NCBI GenBank assembly: GCA_963743015.1
Contig: CAVUOD010000017.1
Location: forward strand, 124,001 to 188,000
Direction of reading: 5' to 3'
DNA length: 64,000 nucleotides
Source: CAVSRC01 sp963743015
GTDB taxonomy: Bacteria; Pseudomonadota; Alphaproteobacteria; Rhizobiales; Kaistiaceae
Part shown: positions 51,802-60,064 of the stretch, piece by piece
Position numbering within the stretch: position 1 is the stretch's first letter
Layout: each line of letters begins with the position of its first letter
Notes under the pieces: model-generated
What the model was told of the DNA's origin: nothing
Seen by the model: only the letters and a program-made list of their open reading frames with translations
Databases searched by the model: none
Position numbers and translations under genes: made by a program

Positions 51802-52719
51802 TCATCCGCCGCCGTAGACAAGCGCGAAAGCCCAGGCGCCGGCGAACAGGATGGCGGCAACTGCGGCGCTCGCGGCCTGCCGCCAGGGCGTCGGTGCCGG
51901 CTGGCCGAGCACCAGGATGGCGGCGCCCAGCACGCAGCCGGAGAAGAAACCCGCGATGTGGGCGCCGATGTCGATGTGCTCGCCCTCGATGCCGAGATAG
52001 GCAAGCAGCATGATGCCGGCGGCGACCGGCGCCCAGCGGCGCAGGCCCCGCCGCCAGCGGTGTGGGCGGTAGCGGATTGCCAGCACCGCCAGCAGGCCAA
52101 CCGCGCCGAAGATCGCCGTCGAGGCGCCGACCGAGGTGTGCGATGCCGGCTGGATCAGGGCATTGATCGCATTGCCGGCCGCGCCGGCAGCCAGGATCAT
52201 CAGCCAGGCGAAACCGCTGCCGAGGATTTCCGCGAGGAAGAAGCCGAACAGGCTGGCGGCCACCAAATTACTGGCGATGTGGCCGAGATTGGCGTGCAGG
52301 CCGAGAGCGGTGACGACCCGCCACCATTGACCGCCGACGATCAGACCCGCCTGCCCTTCGCCGACCGCGAACCAGTCGATGCCGAAGAGGCTATGCTCGG
52401 ACGCGACATACACGAAGACCAGCACGCACCAGCAGGCGAGCACGCCGGTGAGCGCATCGCCGAGCGGGTGGCGATGCATCGGCGGCCCGGGTTCCGGCCG
52501 GTTGTCCTCGGTATAGGCGGCCAGTTCGTGCCGCGCCGCCGCCACACGGCTTGGCTCGACCAGCAGCGCCACCCCCCAGCCGCGCGACGCCATCTGGCAG
52601 TCGATGCCGGCGGCGACCAGCACCAGGGCATGTTCGCTGGCGGCCCTGCCATTGGCAAAGCGCGCGACCTCGATCCAGGGGTCGCCGGGCGTGTCGGGCT
52701 CGTCGGTTCCGTCCTGCAT
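51802..52719 (-). CDS. Rhomboid family intramembrane serine protease
   Basis: A 305-residue membrane protease with an N-terminal cytosolic region of about 85 residues and six or more helices. Rhomboid hallmarks are WWRVVTALGLHANLGHIASN (about residues 133–152), the catalytic serine in SVGASTAIFGAVG, and the catalytic histidine in DIGAHIAGFFSG. It should cleave single-span or signal-anchored proteins within the membrane. The start is uncertain: ATG at 52719, or a GTG at 52797 adding 26 residues. It stands between the cysteine-rich pair and a periplasmic ClpP-like gene, all on the minus strand. Confidence 0.9.
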   Translation of the reverse strand: MQDGTDEPDTPGDPWIEVARFANGRAASEHALVLVAAGIDCQMASRGWGVALLVEPSRVAAARHELAAYTEDNRPEPGPPMHRHPLGDALTGVLACWCVLVFVYVASEHSLFGIDWFAVGEGQAGLIVGGQWWRVVTALGLHANLGHIASNLVAASLFGFFLAEILGSGFAWLMILAAGAAGNAINALIQPASHTSVGASTAIFGAVGLLAVLAIRYRPHRWRRGLRRWAPVAAGIMLLAYLGIEGEHIDIGAHIAGFFSGCVLGAAILVLGQPAPTPWRQAASAAVAAILFAGAWAFALVYGGG

Positions 52720-52848
52720 CGTCCGCGCCTGGTCCCTGGGCGGCAAAGGGGCATCGCTGGCCGGCCGCCCTCCCCCATCTAGCGTCCCGGGCGGCACACT
52801 GGAAGCCGCCGGGGCTGGCGATGGCGGCCACCGGGCACGGTACCCGCG

Positions 52849-53568
52849 TCAGAAGGATCGGATCGTCTGGCCGACGGGAGGCCCGCGCGGGGGCTCTGGC
52901 CGCCAGGGCTCGAGAAGATCGGTGATGATATTGGCGTGGAAGACGTGGACGAGCGCGTGGCCACTGACCCAGAACTTGCCGGGCGTGGTGACATAGCCTT
53001 GCGTGACGAGCAGGTGCACGAAATCCGGCGCCACATCGGCGTCACGCAGAATGTCGAGGAAACGACCCGTCTGTGCGAGGCTCGGGATATTCGATCCGCT
53101 CCGGCAGGCGCCGTGGAACAGCCAGGTGCTTGAACCGCCTGCGTGGCGCTTGGCCCCCTGGACGAAGATGGCGATGCAGCCCGATGCGCATTTGGCGTCG
53201 TGACGGACGAGCGTGTTGACGCGTGCTGTCTGGCGAATGGCGGCGATGACCTTGACCAGGGCTTCGGTCTCGTCAAGGTCGCCGCCCGGACTGTCGAGAT
53301 CGATGAGCAGGCGCGCATGACCGGGCCCGCGCCTCGACCAGATGTCGGCGAAATCGCGCGCCATCGGCGGGGCGATGACGCCTTCGAGGCGGACGACGAT
53401 CGTGTCGGCGGCGATGGTGTCGTTGGTTGCGTGCGTCAGGACCGTCAGGCCGGATGCGGCATGGGCCGCGGGCAGCAGAGCGGACGCGGTGACCAACAGG
53501 AGCCCTCCGGCGCCGGCCCGACAGGCGGCCGACCACATGCTCCCGACGCGGCATACAGAACGCGACAT
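52849..53568 (-). CDS. Periplasmic ClpP-like serine protease homologue
   Basis: A 239-residue exported protein. A hydrophobic N-terminal segment ending AAHAAS (about residue 38) is a signal peptide. The remainder has the ClpP/crotonase-like fold: LLIDLDSPGGDLDETEALVKVI with the Gly-rich oxyanion region, KCASGCIAIFVQG with the candidate nucleophile serine, and SSTWLFHGACR with the candidate histidine. Such predicted periplasmic ClpP-class proteins (COG3904-like) are poorly studied. It lacks Clp ATPase context and probably acts alone on envelope proteins. Confidence 0.75.
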   Translation of the reverse strand: MSRSVCRVGSMWSAACRAGAGGLLLVTASALLPAAHAASGLTVLTHATNDTIAADTIVVRLEGVIAPPMARDFADIWSRRGPGHARLLIDLDSPGGDLDETEALVKVIAAIRQTARVNTLVRHDAKCASGCIAIFVQGAKRHAGGSSTWLFHGACRSGSNIPSLAQTGRFLDILRDADVAPDFVHLLVTQGYVTTPGKFWVSGHALVHVFHANIITDLLEPWRPEPPRGPPVGQTIRSF

Positions 53569-54022
53569 GGCGCTGCCTCTCCTGCGCCCACCACGATCTA
53601 TGTGCTATAGACTGCAAGTATACACCGATTGGACCGCGGTAGCAACAATGTATTCGTGCGGCGTCGTGATAGCGTCGTCTAAGCAATGTTGTCACGGTGC
53701 AATGCATACCGTCTATTTCGTTTTATGTTGCGCCGCGAAAGAGCAGATTGATTGGAGCCGATGAGCCTTCGTCCTCAGATAATCAACGTCCTCTTGTTTG
53801 CGTTCCGCGGTAGCAAGACGTTTGATTTGCAGCTTGAGGGCGTTTCGGGCTCCCTCCGGTGACCCAGGCGGGGCCCTCCCCTTTCGCTGTACGAAACCAC
53901 GCCGTATCCGCAGCGTTGCCTTTGGGCGGTCTCCGGGCGCGCGCCCCGCAAATTTGCCGGGTCGAGGGCGTTTCGTGCGGCCCATATGCGGCTAAGCTCG
54001 CGTTTCGGCGGTTGGTGTTGGC
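53569..54022. other. Intergenic region with no recognised gene
   Basis: A 454-bp gap between divergent genes. The first 200 bp are AT-rich for this genome and probably hold promoters. A 90-codon minus-strand open frame (53713–53985) has no signal peptide, family pattern or ribosome-binding site that I can defend, so it is not called. Confidence 0.5.
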
Positions 54023-54794
54023 ATGGTGCAAAGGCGGTTCGCCATCTTCGCTACACGGAGCGTGATCACGACGGGCGCGTTGGCTGCGTCGCTCGTCCTG
54101 ACGCTGTCATCGGGCCTGGCGCGGTCGCCCGCCGGCGACCTCGCCGCCCTCGACCGGACACTGCTCTGGCGCGTGGTCCACGCGATGTGCGTTCCCGGTG
54201 CCAAACGCGGAAACCCGGCGCCATGCAGTCTGGTGGACATCGCCGATGGCGAGGACAAGGGCATCGCCGTTCTCGCCGTCCCCTTCAAACGCGGTGAAAT
54301 CCTCGTCGTGCCGACGCGCCGCATCGCCGGCATCGAGTCACCCGTCCTGCAGAGTGATGCGGTGAATTACTGGAATGCGGCCTGGGCGCAGCGCACGGTG
54401 TTCGAGCACCACCTGGGGCGTTCCGTCAGTCGCGACTGGATCGCCATGGTGGTGAATTCCCGCTCCGGTCGGACCCAGGATCAGCTGCATATTCACATGG
54501 ATTGCATCCGGCCGGACGTACACCGTGCCCTTTCGGCTGCCGAAAGCCGCCTTGGCGCCAAATGGTCGCCGATCACCTTCTCGTCGGTTGGACGCAGATA
54601 TTTCGCCCAAAGGATCGTCGGAGAAGACCTGTCCCGATCGAACCCGTTCCGAATGGCGTTGTGGAGCGCCGAATGTGGCCGGCGACCTCAGCCTGGAGAC
54701 GCTCGTGGTGGTCGGCGCGCGCTTTGCCAGCGGCAGCGCCGGGTTCTATGTCCTGTCCGGCATCAGCGCCTATGAGACAGATTTAGCGGGTTGA
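54023..54794 (+). pseudogene. cdh: CDP-diacylglycerol diphosphatase, frameshifted and cut by an IS element
   Basis: Exported/membrane-anchored HIT-like hydrolase that splits CDP-diacylglycerol. An N-terminal hydrophobic segment is followed by LLWRVVHAMCVPGAKRGNPAPC, DKGIAVLAVPFKRGEILVVPT and the catalytic DQLHIHMDCIRP. At about 54650–54680 the frame shifts: NPFR breaks and family sequence resumes as NVAGDLSLETLVVVGARF. The reading then runs into an IS3-type end at 54773, so the last six codons come from the element. The normal C-terminus is replaced, probably only a short tail. Possibly inactive. Confidence 0.75.
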
Positions 54795-54803
54795 GGAAGG
54801 GAG
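54773..54803 (+). repeat. Left inverted repeat of the IS3-family element
   Basis: It begins TGAGACAG and contains AGCGG and AAGGGAG blocks shared with the right end. Confidence 0.75.
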
Positions 54804-54840
54804 GATTTCTGGCTCATCGTAGCCCTGGAAGGGAGCGAAG

Positions 54841-55215
54841 ATGAGACAGAAGTCCGGGCCGGTGAGAATGCCGGCGGAACAGGTCGTGAAGGATATCCGC
54901 CGTGCGACCCGGCGGCATTTTTCGGCCGAAGACAAGATCCGCATCGTGCTGGATGGCTTGCGCGGCGAGGACAGCATCGCCGAGCTCTGCCGGCGTGAAG
55001 GGATCGTCCAGAACCTCTATTACCGCTGGTCGAAGGAGTTCCTCGAGGCCGGCAAGAAGCGGCTGGCCGGCGACACCGCGCGGGCGGCAACCTCGGACGA
55101 GGTCAGGGACCTGCGCCGCGAGGCCAGCGCCCTGAAGGAAGTGGTTGCCGAACTCACCCTCGAGAACCGTCTGCTTAAAAAAAGCGTGACGGGGGATGGG
55201 GAGGACGGCGCATGA
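54841..55215 (+). CDS. IS3-family transposase OrfA
   Basis: A 124-residue DNA-binding protein with an N-terminal helix-turn-helix (FSAEDKIRIVLDGLRGEDSI, then AELCRREGIVQNLYYRW) and a C-terminal leucine-zipper-like helix (LRREASALKEVVAELTLENR). Its TGA overlaps the orfB ATG. A slippery A7 run near its end suggests production of an OrfAB fusion. Confidence 0.92.
   Translation: MRQKSGPVRMPAEQVVKDIRRATRRHFSAEDKIRIVLDGLRGEDSIAELCRREGIVQNLYYRWSKEFLEAGKKRLAGDTARAATSDEVRDLRREASALKEVVAELTLENRLLKKSVTGDGEDGA
55177..55183 (+). other. Likely programmed -1 frameshift site
   Basis: AAAAAAAG lies 29 bp before the orfB ATG. A -1 shift here moves from the orfA frame into the orfB frame, which is open without stops from the slippery run to the orfB start. 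This fits the usual IS3-family OrfAB mechanism. Confidence 0.6.
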
Positions 55216-56192
55216 GGTACCCGGCATCGGAGAAGCTGGAGATCATCCGCCTGGTCGAGCAATCGCATCTGCCGGTCAAGCGCACACTGGCAAAGCTCGG
55301 CATCCCGAGGGCGACCTTCTACCGTTGGTACGATCGCTACCAGGCCGGCGGACCCGAGGCTCTCGATGACCGCTCTCCGCGGCCGGATCGGGTGTGGAAC
55401 CGTATCCCGGACACTGTCCGCGAGAAGATCAAGAATCTGGCGCTGGAGGAGTCGGCACTGTCGCCCCGCGAGCTGGCGGTGCGCTTCACCGACACAGAAA
55501 GCTATTTTGTCTCAGAAGCTTCGGTCTACCGGCTGCTGAAGGCGCTCGATCTGATCGCCAGCCCGGCCTTCATCGTCGTGAAGGCGGCGAACGAGTTCAA
55601 GGACAAGACCACAAAGCCCAACCAGATGTGGCAGACCGACTTCACCTATCTCAAGGTCATCGGCTGGGGCTGGTACTATCTGTCGACCATCCTCGACGAC
55701 TTCTCGCGCTTCATCATCGCCTGGAAGCTGTGCACCAGCATGACGGCGGAGGACGTCACCGCTACGCTCGACCTGGCGCTGAAAGCGTCGGGATTGGACC
55801 GGGTCACGGTCGTTCACCGACCCCGGCTCCTGTCGGACAACGGTTCGAGCTACGTCTCGGCTGACCTCGCCAAATGGCTCGACCGCGAGGACATGGATCA
55901 CGTTCGCGGCGCACCCTATCACCCGATGACCCAGGGTAAGATCGAGCGCTGGCACCAGACGCTGAAGAACCGCATCTTGCTCGAGAACTACTACCTGCCC
56001 GGCGACCTCGAGGCTGAGATCGGCGCCTTCGTCGCCGACTACAATCACCGGCGCTACCACGAGAGCCTGGGCAACCTGACGCCGGCCGACGTCTACTTCG
56101 GGCGCGGCCAGACCATCCTCATCGAACGGGAAAGGATCAAACGACAGACCATCGCAAACCGACGCTTGCTGCATCGTCAGCAAGCCGCATAG
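55212..56192 (+). CDS. IS3-family transposase OrfB (DDE integrase)
   Basis: A 326-residue catalytic protein. An N-terminal helix-turn-helix (VKRTLAKLGIPRATFYRWYDR) is followed by the rve integrase core with the DDE triad: D in WQTDFTYLKV, D in LLSDNGSSYVS, and E in QGKIERWHQTLKNR (35 residues from the second D). It appears intact, so the element may be active. Confidence 0.93.
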   Translation: MRYPASEKLEIIRLVEQSHLPVKRTLAKLGIPRATFYRWYDRYQAGGPEALDDRSPRPDRVWNRIPDTVREKIKNLALEESALSPRELAVRFTDTESYFVSEASVYRLLKALDLIASPAFIVVKAANEFKDKTTKPNQMWQTDFTYLKVIGWGWYYLSTILDDFSRFIIAWKLCTSMTAEDVTATLDLALKASGLDRVTVVHRPRLLSDNGSSYVSADLAKWLDREDMDHVRGAPYHPMTQGKIERWHQTLKNRILLENYYLPGDLEAEIGAFVADYNHRRYHESLGNLTPADVYFGRGQTILIERERIKRQTIANRRLLHRQQAA

Positions 56193-57327
56193 CATCATCA
56201 ACCAGACGAGCCAGAGCCTCCCTTAATTGAAGCCGCTCGCTGTCCCAAAAACTCTGACGACGGACAATGGCGACCTGACCGGCGATCCAGAGCGTGCGTC
56301 GAAGCCGAGCATTGCCGAACTTCGACAGCTTGGTCTGCCCTCTGAAGGTGCCGGATTGGCGGGTTGCCAGATCAAGGCCGCAGAACTTGAGGAACTGGCG
56401 GTGATGGCCGAAGCGACGCAAGTCGCCCGCCTCAGCCAGGATCGTCAGCGCATTGATCGGCCCGATTCCGGGGATTCGACGCAGGAGCTGGTAATCGTGG
56501 TTCTCGCCCAGGAGCTCGTCGGCAAGGACCTCGATCTCGTGGCGCTGGCGGATCAGGCTGCGGGCTTCTGCGATCACCAGCCGGAACATACGGATGGCCG
56601 GCGCATCCAATGGAATGGGCAAGCCGATCGAGGTCCGCGCCGTCTCGTAGATATCGCCGAGCAGCCGCTCCTTCGAGACCTTGCGGCCAACCACGTCCCA
56701 GGCGGCTGCAATGAACGCCTCCTTGCTGAGTGCCGTGATGCTTCCTGGCGTCGGAAAGCGATCGAGGAAGGCGAAGAACCAGTCGCTGCGGGCGTTCTGC
56801 CGGAAGCGGTCGACCTCCGGGAAGTAGAGCGGCAGATAGTGGGTCAGAATGCGATGCAGCACCTCGGTCTTGGCCCTGGAGATCGCCTCATGCGTCTTCG
56901 ACAGCTCCTGGACGTCGTTGATGCCGGCCACGAGCGGGTCGTGATAGCGCTGCGAGGCGCCGATCGTGAGCATGTGGAGGATGACCTGGGCGTCCTTCGG
57001 ATCGTTCTTGTCCCAGCCGTTGTGCAGCGCCTCGCGCGTGCGGGCGAGCGCCAGGGAGGAGACGAGCCTGACATCGAACCCTGCCTGATGCAGCCGCCAG
57101 GCGATCGGCCGGTGATAGTTGCCGGTCGCCTCGAACCCGCACACGACCGGCCAGCCGAACTCCGACAGCAGGGCGATCAGGCGGTCATGCTCAGGCCTGG
57201 TGTTGAGCACCGTCAGGCGCCGGCGGCGGATATGGCCAGGGATTTGGATCAGTACTTCGTTGCGCGCCTTGGCGATATCGATCGCCACCAGAACGGCGTC
57301 ATCGGGCGTAGATTGATGTTTGGTCAT
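56137..57327 (-). pseudogene. IS110-family transposase, 3' end replaced by the IS3 element
   Basis: Residues 1–360 are an IS110/IS1111-type DEDD transposase: VAIDIAKARNEVLIQ (first Asp at 17), GFEATGNYHRPIAWRL, NDPKDAQVILHML, and the C-terminal Transposase_20 region IPGIGPINALTILAEAGD, then RQSGTFRGQTKLSKFGNARL. The family sequence stops after RRQSF at position 56248. The remaining 36 codons are read from the IS3 right end and the antisense of orfB. The natural C-terminus and that end of the IS110 element are missing, so it is probably inactive. Confidence 0.85.
56218..56247 (-). repeat. Right inverted repeat of the IS3-family element
   Basis: Read inward from 56247 it begins TGGGACAG, with AGCGG and AAGGGAG blocks matching the left end. 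Confidence 0.75.
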
Positions 57328-57471
57328 GGTCGGTCTGTCTCCGGAATGTGGCTTCGAACACCATCACTCTAGAGACCCGTCGATCGGCCATGACCGCTGT
57401 CCGGCGGCGCGCTACGCGTTGCGGGGCTTCGCGCGCCACCGCCCTAACGGATCGCCACCTTCCTAACGTGC

Positions 57472-57771
57472 TACGGCGCCTGCTACAAGGCGCACGCTTT
57501 CCGCAATGCCTGCCGCGATCTCGGCCTGCGCCACATCAGGACCAGGCCCTACACCCCCAAGACCAACGGCAAGGCCGAGCGCTTCATCCAGACGGCACTG
57601 AGGGAATGGGCCTATGCCCAGGCTTACCCGACGTCCGACCACCGCGGCAACGAGCTGCCACGCTGGCTGCACCGATACAACTGGCATCGCCCACACGGCA
57701 GCCTCAACTCAAAGCCACCCATCAGCAGGATCGCTCTCACCGAGAACAACCTGTTGAGGCTCCACAGCTAG
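57472..57771 (+). pseudogene. IS481-like transposase C-terminal fragment
   Basis: An uninterrupted frame of 99 codons with no start, reading CYKAHAFRNACRDLGLRHIR, TRPYTPKTNGKAERFIQTAL and HRYNWHRPHGSLNSKPPISR before a TAG at 57769. This is the last third of an IS481-type DDE transposase, with the catalytic Glu in GKAERF. The N-terminal part, including the first two Asp residues, is absent. It is a remnant of an older insertion, directly next to the IS110-type gene. Confidence 0.85.
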
Positions 57772-57934
57772 AGCCAGCCCCCCTGCGGGGGAGAGGAGCC
57801 CCGCCCCGCCTGCATAATCGGTCGCAGCCGCATTTTGCGCTCCGTCAATCGCTTCCCAGGCGCGCGCCTGCTACAAGGTCGCCGCGGTCGGAATGGCCGC
57901 TCGTTCTTGCGGTGGCGGGACCACCGGCCTCCAG

Positions 57935-58483
57935 ATGCCCGAAACAAGCTTTCTTGCCCAATTGGTCGGCGGCGTCGGATTCGGGCTTCTCGTCTATTCG
58001 ACTTTCGCCCGCACCCGCTTGCGCTTTCTGCTCACCGACATCACCGGCCTGGTTCCGGTCATCGTCCATTATGTGATGCTGGCCGCACCGGTGGGCGCCG
58101 CGCTCTCGGCGTTCTACATGCTGTCAGATGTCGCCGCGGCCTTTTCCGAAAGGCGGGCGGCACGTATCGTCTATTGGCTTTTCTACCCGCTCGCCGTGAT
58201 CATCGGCTGGTTCTTCTGGGCCGGCCCCGCCGACCTGCTTGCCATTGTCGGTACGGTGCTGGCCGTCGCCGCCCGGCATCAGCGTTCGGTCTGGCGCATC
58301 CAGGCACTGATCATGGTCAGCACGATCGGCTGGGGAACCTATGGCCTGCTCGTCGGCTCTCTGGTGCAGCTAATCTTTTCAACGGTTTACGGCGCGGCCG
58401 CGCTGGCCAATGCCGCGCGCTTCTTCCGGCAGCAATCGGCGACGAAGGCAGCCAGGGCCGGACAGATCCCCGCAACCCGGTAG
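57935..58483 (+). CDS. YgjV-like inner membrane protein
   Basis: A 182-residue protein of mostly hydrophobic helices, about six segments, starting with LVGGVGFGLLVYSTFARTRLRF and ending in a basic tail. Layout and length resemble the YgjV family of bacterial inner-membrane proteins, whose role is unknown. The ATG at 57935 was chosen because the upstream in-frame sequence is not membrane-like. It is convergent with smpB, with 5 bp between stops. Confidence 0.65.
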   Translation: MPETSFLAQLVGGVGFGLLVYSTFARTRLRFLLTDITGLVPVIVHYVMLAAPVGAALSAFYMLSDVAAAFSERRAARIVYWLFYPLAVIIGWFFWAGPADLLAIVGTVLAVAARHQRSVWRIQALIMVSTIGWGTYGLLVGSLVQLIFSTVYGAAALANAARFFRQQSATKAARAGQIPATR

Positions 58484-58488
58484 TCGCC

Positions 58489-58965
58489 TCACCCCTTGTC
58501 GCGCATGAGCCGCGCCTTTTCCCGGCTCCAGTCGCGCTTCTTCGAAGTCTCGCGCTTGTCGTGCAGCTTCTTGCCGCGCGCTACCGCCAGCTCGACCTTC
58601 GCCCGCCCCTTATCGTTGAAGAAGATCCTCAGCGGCACGACGGTCATGCCGTCACGATCGACCGCGCCCATCAGCCTGCCGATCTCGCGCCTGTGCAGCA
58701 GCAGCTTCCGCGGCCGCCTTGTCTCGTGGTTGAAGCGGTTGGCCTGCAGGTATTCCGGGATATAGGCGTTGTAGAGCCACATCTCGCCGTTGCGCTCGCC
58801 GGCATAGGCATCGGCGATGCTGGAGCGCCCCTCGCGCAGCGACTTCACTTCGGTGCCGGCCAGCGCGATGCCCGCCTCGAAGATCTGGCCGATCTCGTAG
58901 TTGAAGCGCGCACGCCGATTGACCGCCGCATTCCGGTTCGGCGCCTTGTCCTTCTTGGCACTCAT
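58489..58965 (-). CDS. smpB: SsrA-binding protein SmpB
   Basis: A 158-residue partner of tmRNA in ribosome rescue. Family sequence is clear: NRRARFNYEIGQIFEAGIAL, GTEVKSLREGRSSIADAYA, RPRKLLLHRREIGRLMG, and the basic C-terminal tail KKRDWSREKARLMRDKG. It lies 4 bp downstream of dapA on the same strand, a common arrangement. The tmRNA gene itself is not in the window. Confidence 0.97.
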   Translation of the reverse strand: MSAKKDKAPNRNAAVNRRARFNYEIGQIFEAGIALAGTEVKSLREGRSSIADAYAGERNGEMWLYNAYIPEYLQANRFNHETRRPRKLLLHRREIGRLMGAVDRDGMTVVPLRIFFNDKGRAKVELAVARGKKLHDKRETSKKRDWSREKARLMRDKG

Positions 58966-58969
58966 CGGA

Positions 58970-59845
58970 TCAGTTGGTCAGGCCGGCATGCACCATCGCC
59001 GCGCGAATCTCGGTCCGGGCGTTCTCGGTCACCGTCACCAGCGGCAGGCGCAATTCCTCGCTCATCCGCCCGAGCAGCGACAGCGCATACTTGGAGCCGG
59101 CGGGGCTGGGCTCCAGGAACAGCGCCTTGTGCAGCGGCAGCATCCGATCCTGGTAGTACAGCGCCTTGACGAAATCGCCCGCCATGCAGGCTTCCTGAAA
59201 CTCCGACTGGGCCTTGGGCGCCACATTCGAGGTGACCGAGATGCAGCCATGGCCGCCATGCGCCATCACCGCCAGCGCCGTGGCGTCTTCGCCAGAAAGC
59301 TGGTTGAACTCCGGCCCCATGGCCTGACGCTGCAGGCTGATACGATCGATCTTGGCGGTGGCGTCCTTGACGCCGGCGATGTTCTTCAACTCGAACAGAC
59401 GTGCCATCGTCTCGACGCTCATGTCGATCACCGAGCGCGGCGGGATGTTGTAGATGATGATCGGGATGCCAACCGCGTCGTTGATCGCCTTGTAGTGCTG
59501 GTAGAGCCCTTCCTGACTGGGCTTGTTGTAGTAGGGCGTCACCACCAGCAGGCCGTCCGCCCCCGCCTTTTCGGCGAAGCGGGCCAGTTCGATCGCCTCG
59601 GTCGTGTTGTTGGAGCCGGCGCCGGCGATCACCGGCACACGGCCGCCGGCGACCTCGATGCACACCTGAACCACGCGCTTGTGCTCGTCGTGGCTCAGCG
59701 TCGGGCTTTCGCCGGTGGTCCCCACTGGCACCAGCCCGTGCGTGCCCTCGCTGATCTGCCAATCGACGAAGCCACGGAACGCCTCTTCGTCGAAGCGACC
59801 GTCGCGCATCGGCGTCACCAGCGCTGTAATCGATCCTCTGAACAT
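58970..59845 (-). CDS. dapA: 4-hydroxy-tetrahydrodipicolinate synthase
   Basis: A 291-residue TIM-barrel aldolase condensing pyruvate and aspartate semialdehyde for lysine and diaminopimelate. It has MFRGSITALVTPM, GTTGESPTLSHDEH (Thr pair), the catalytic tyrosine in IIIYNIPPRSVID and the Schiff-base lysine in IAGVKDATAKIDR (about residue 161). It is co-directional with smpB and divergent from the lytic transglycosylase gene. Confidence 0.97.
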   Translation of the reverse strand: MFRGSITALVTPMRDGRFDEEAFRGFVDWQISEGTHGLVPVGTTGESPTLSHDEHKRVVQVCIEVAGGRVPVIAGAGSNNTTEAIELARFAEKAGADGLLVVTPYYNKPSQEGLYQHYKAINDAVGIPIIIYNIPPRSVIDMSVETMARLFELKNIAGVKDATAKIDRISLQRQAMGPEFNQLSGEDATALAVMAHGGHGCISVTSNVAPKAQSEFQEACMAGDFVKALYYQDRMLPLHKALFLEPSPAGSKYALSLLGRMSEELRLPLVTVTENARTEIRAAMVHAGLTN

Positions 59846-60064
59846 GGGAAATCCGTTCTCGGCGGCCGAATTCTCGACAAACTCGGCGGTTCAAATCTTC
59901 GCGCGACCATAGTCCCTGCCCGTTTGGCGGGCAAGAATGTAGCGGTCGTCAAGCAATCGTTCACTATGGCACACTAGCGTCTTCTACCAGGGCAATTGGC
60001 CTTTTCCGTGATAAACGCGCGGGCACGGCCCGGCACCGAAGGCGACACCGAGGACGACAAGACG

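Larger units (their letters stand above)
54773..56247 (+). mobile_element. IS3-family insertion sequence
   Basis: A 1475-bp element with orfA and orfB on the plus strand and imperfect terminal inverted repeats starting TGAGACAG (left) and TGGGACAG (right). It abuts the 3' end of cdh on the left and an IS110-type transposase gene on the right. The flanking triplets CTA and AAA do not match, so no target duplication is visible. Confidence 0.85.

Noticed and set aside
53713..53985. 90-codon minus-strand open frame between the ClpP-like gene and cdh
   Set aside because: No recognisable motif or translation signal. It could be a real small gene, but I cannot support it.
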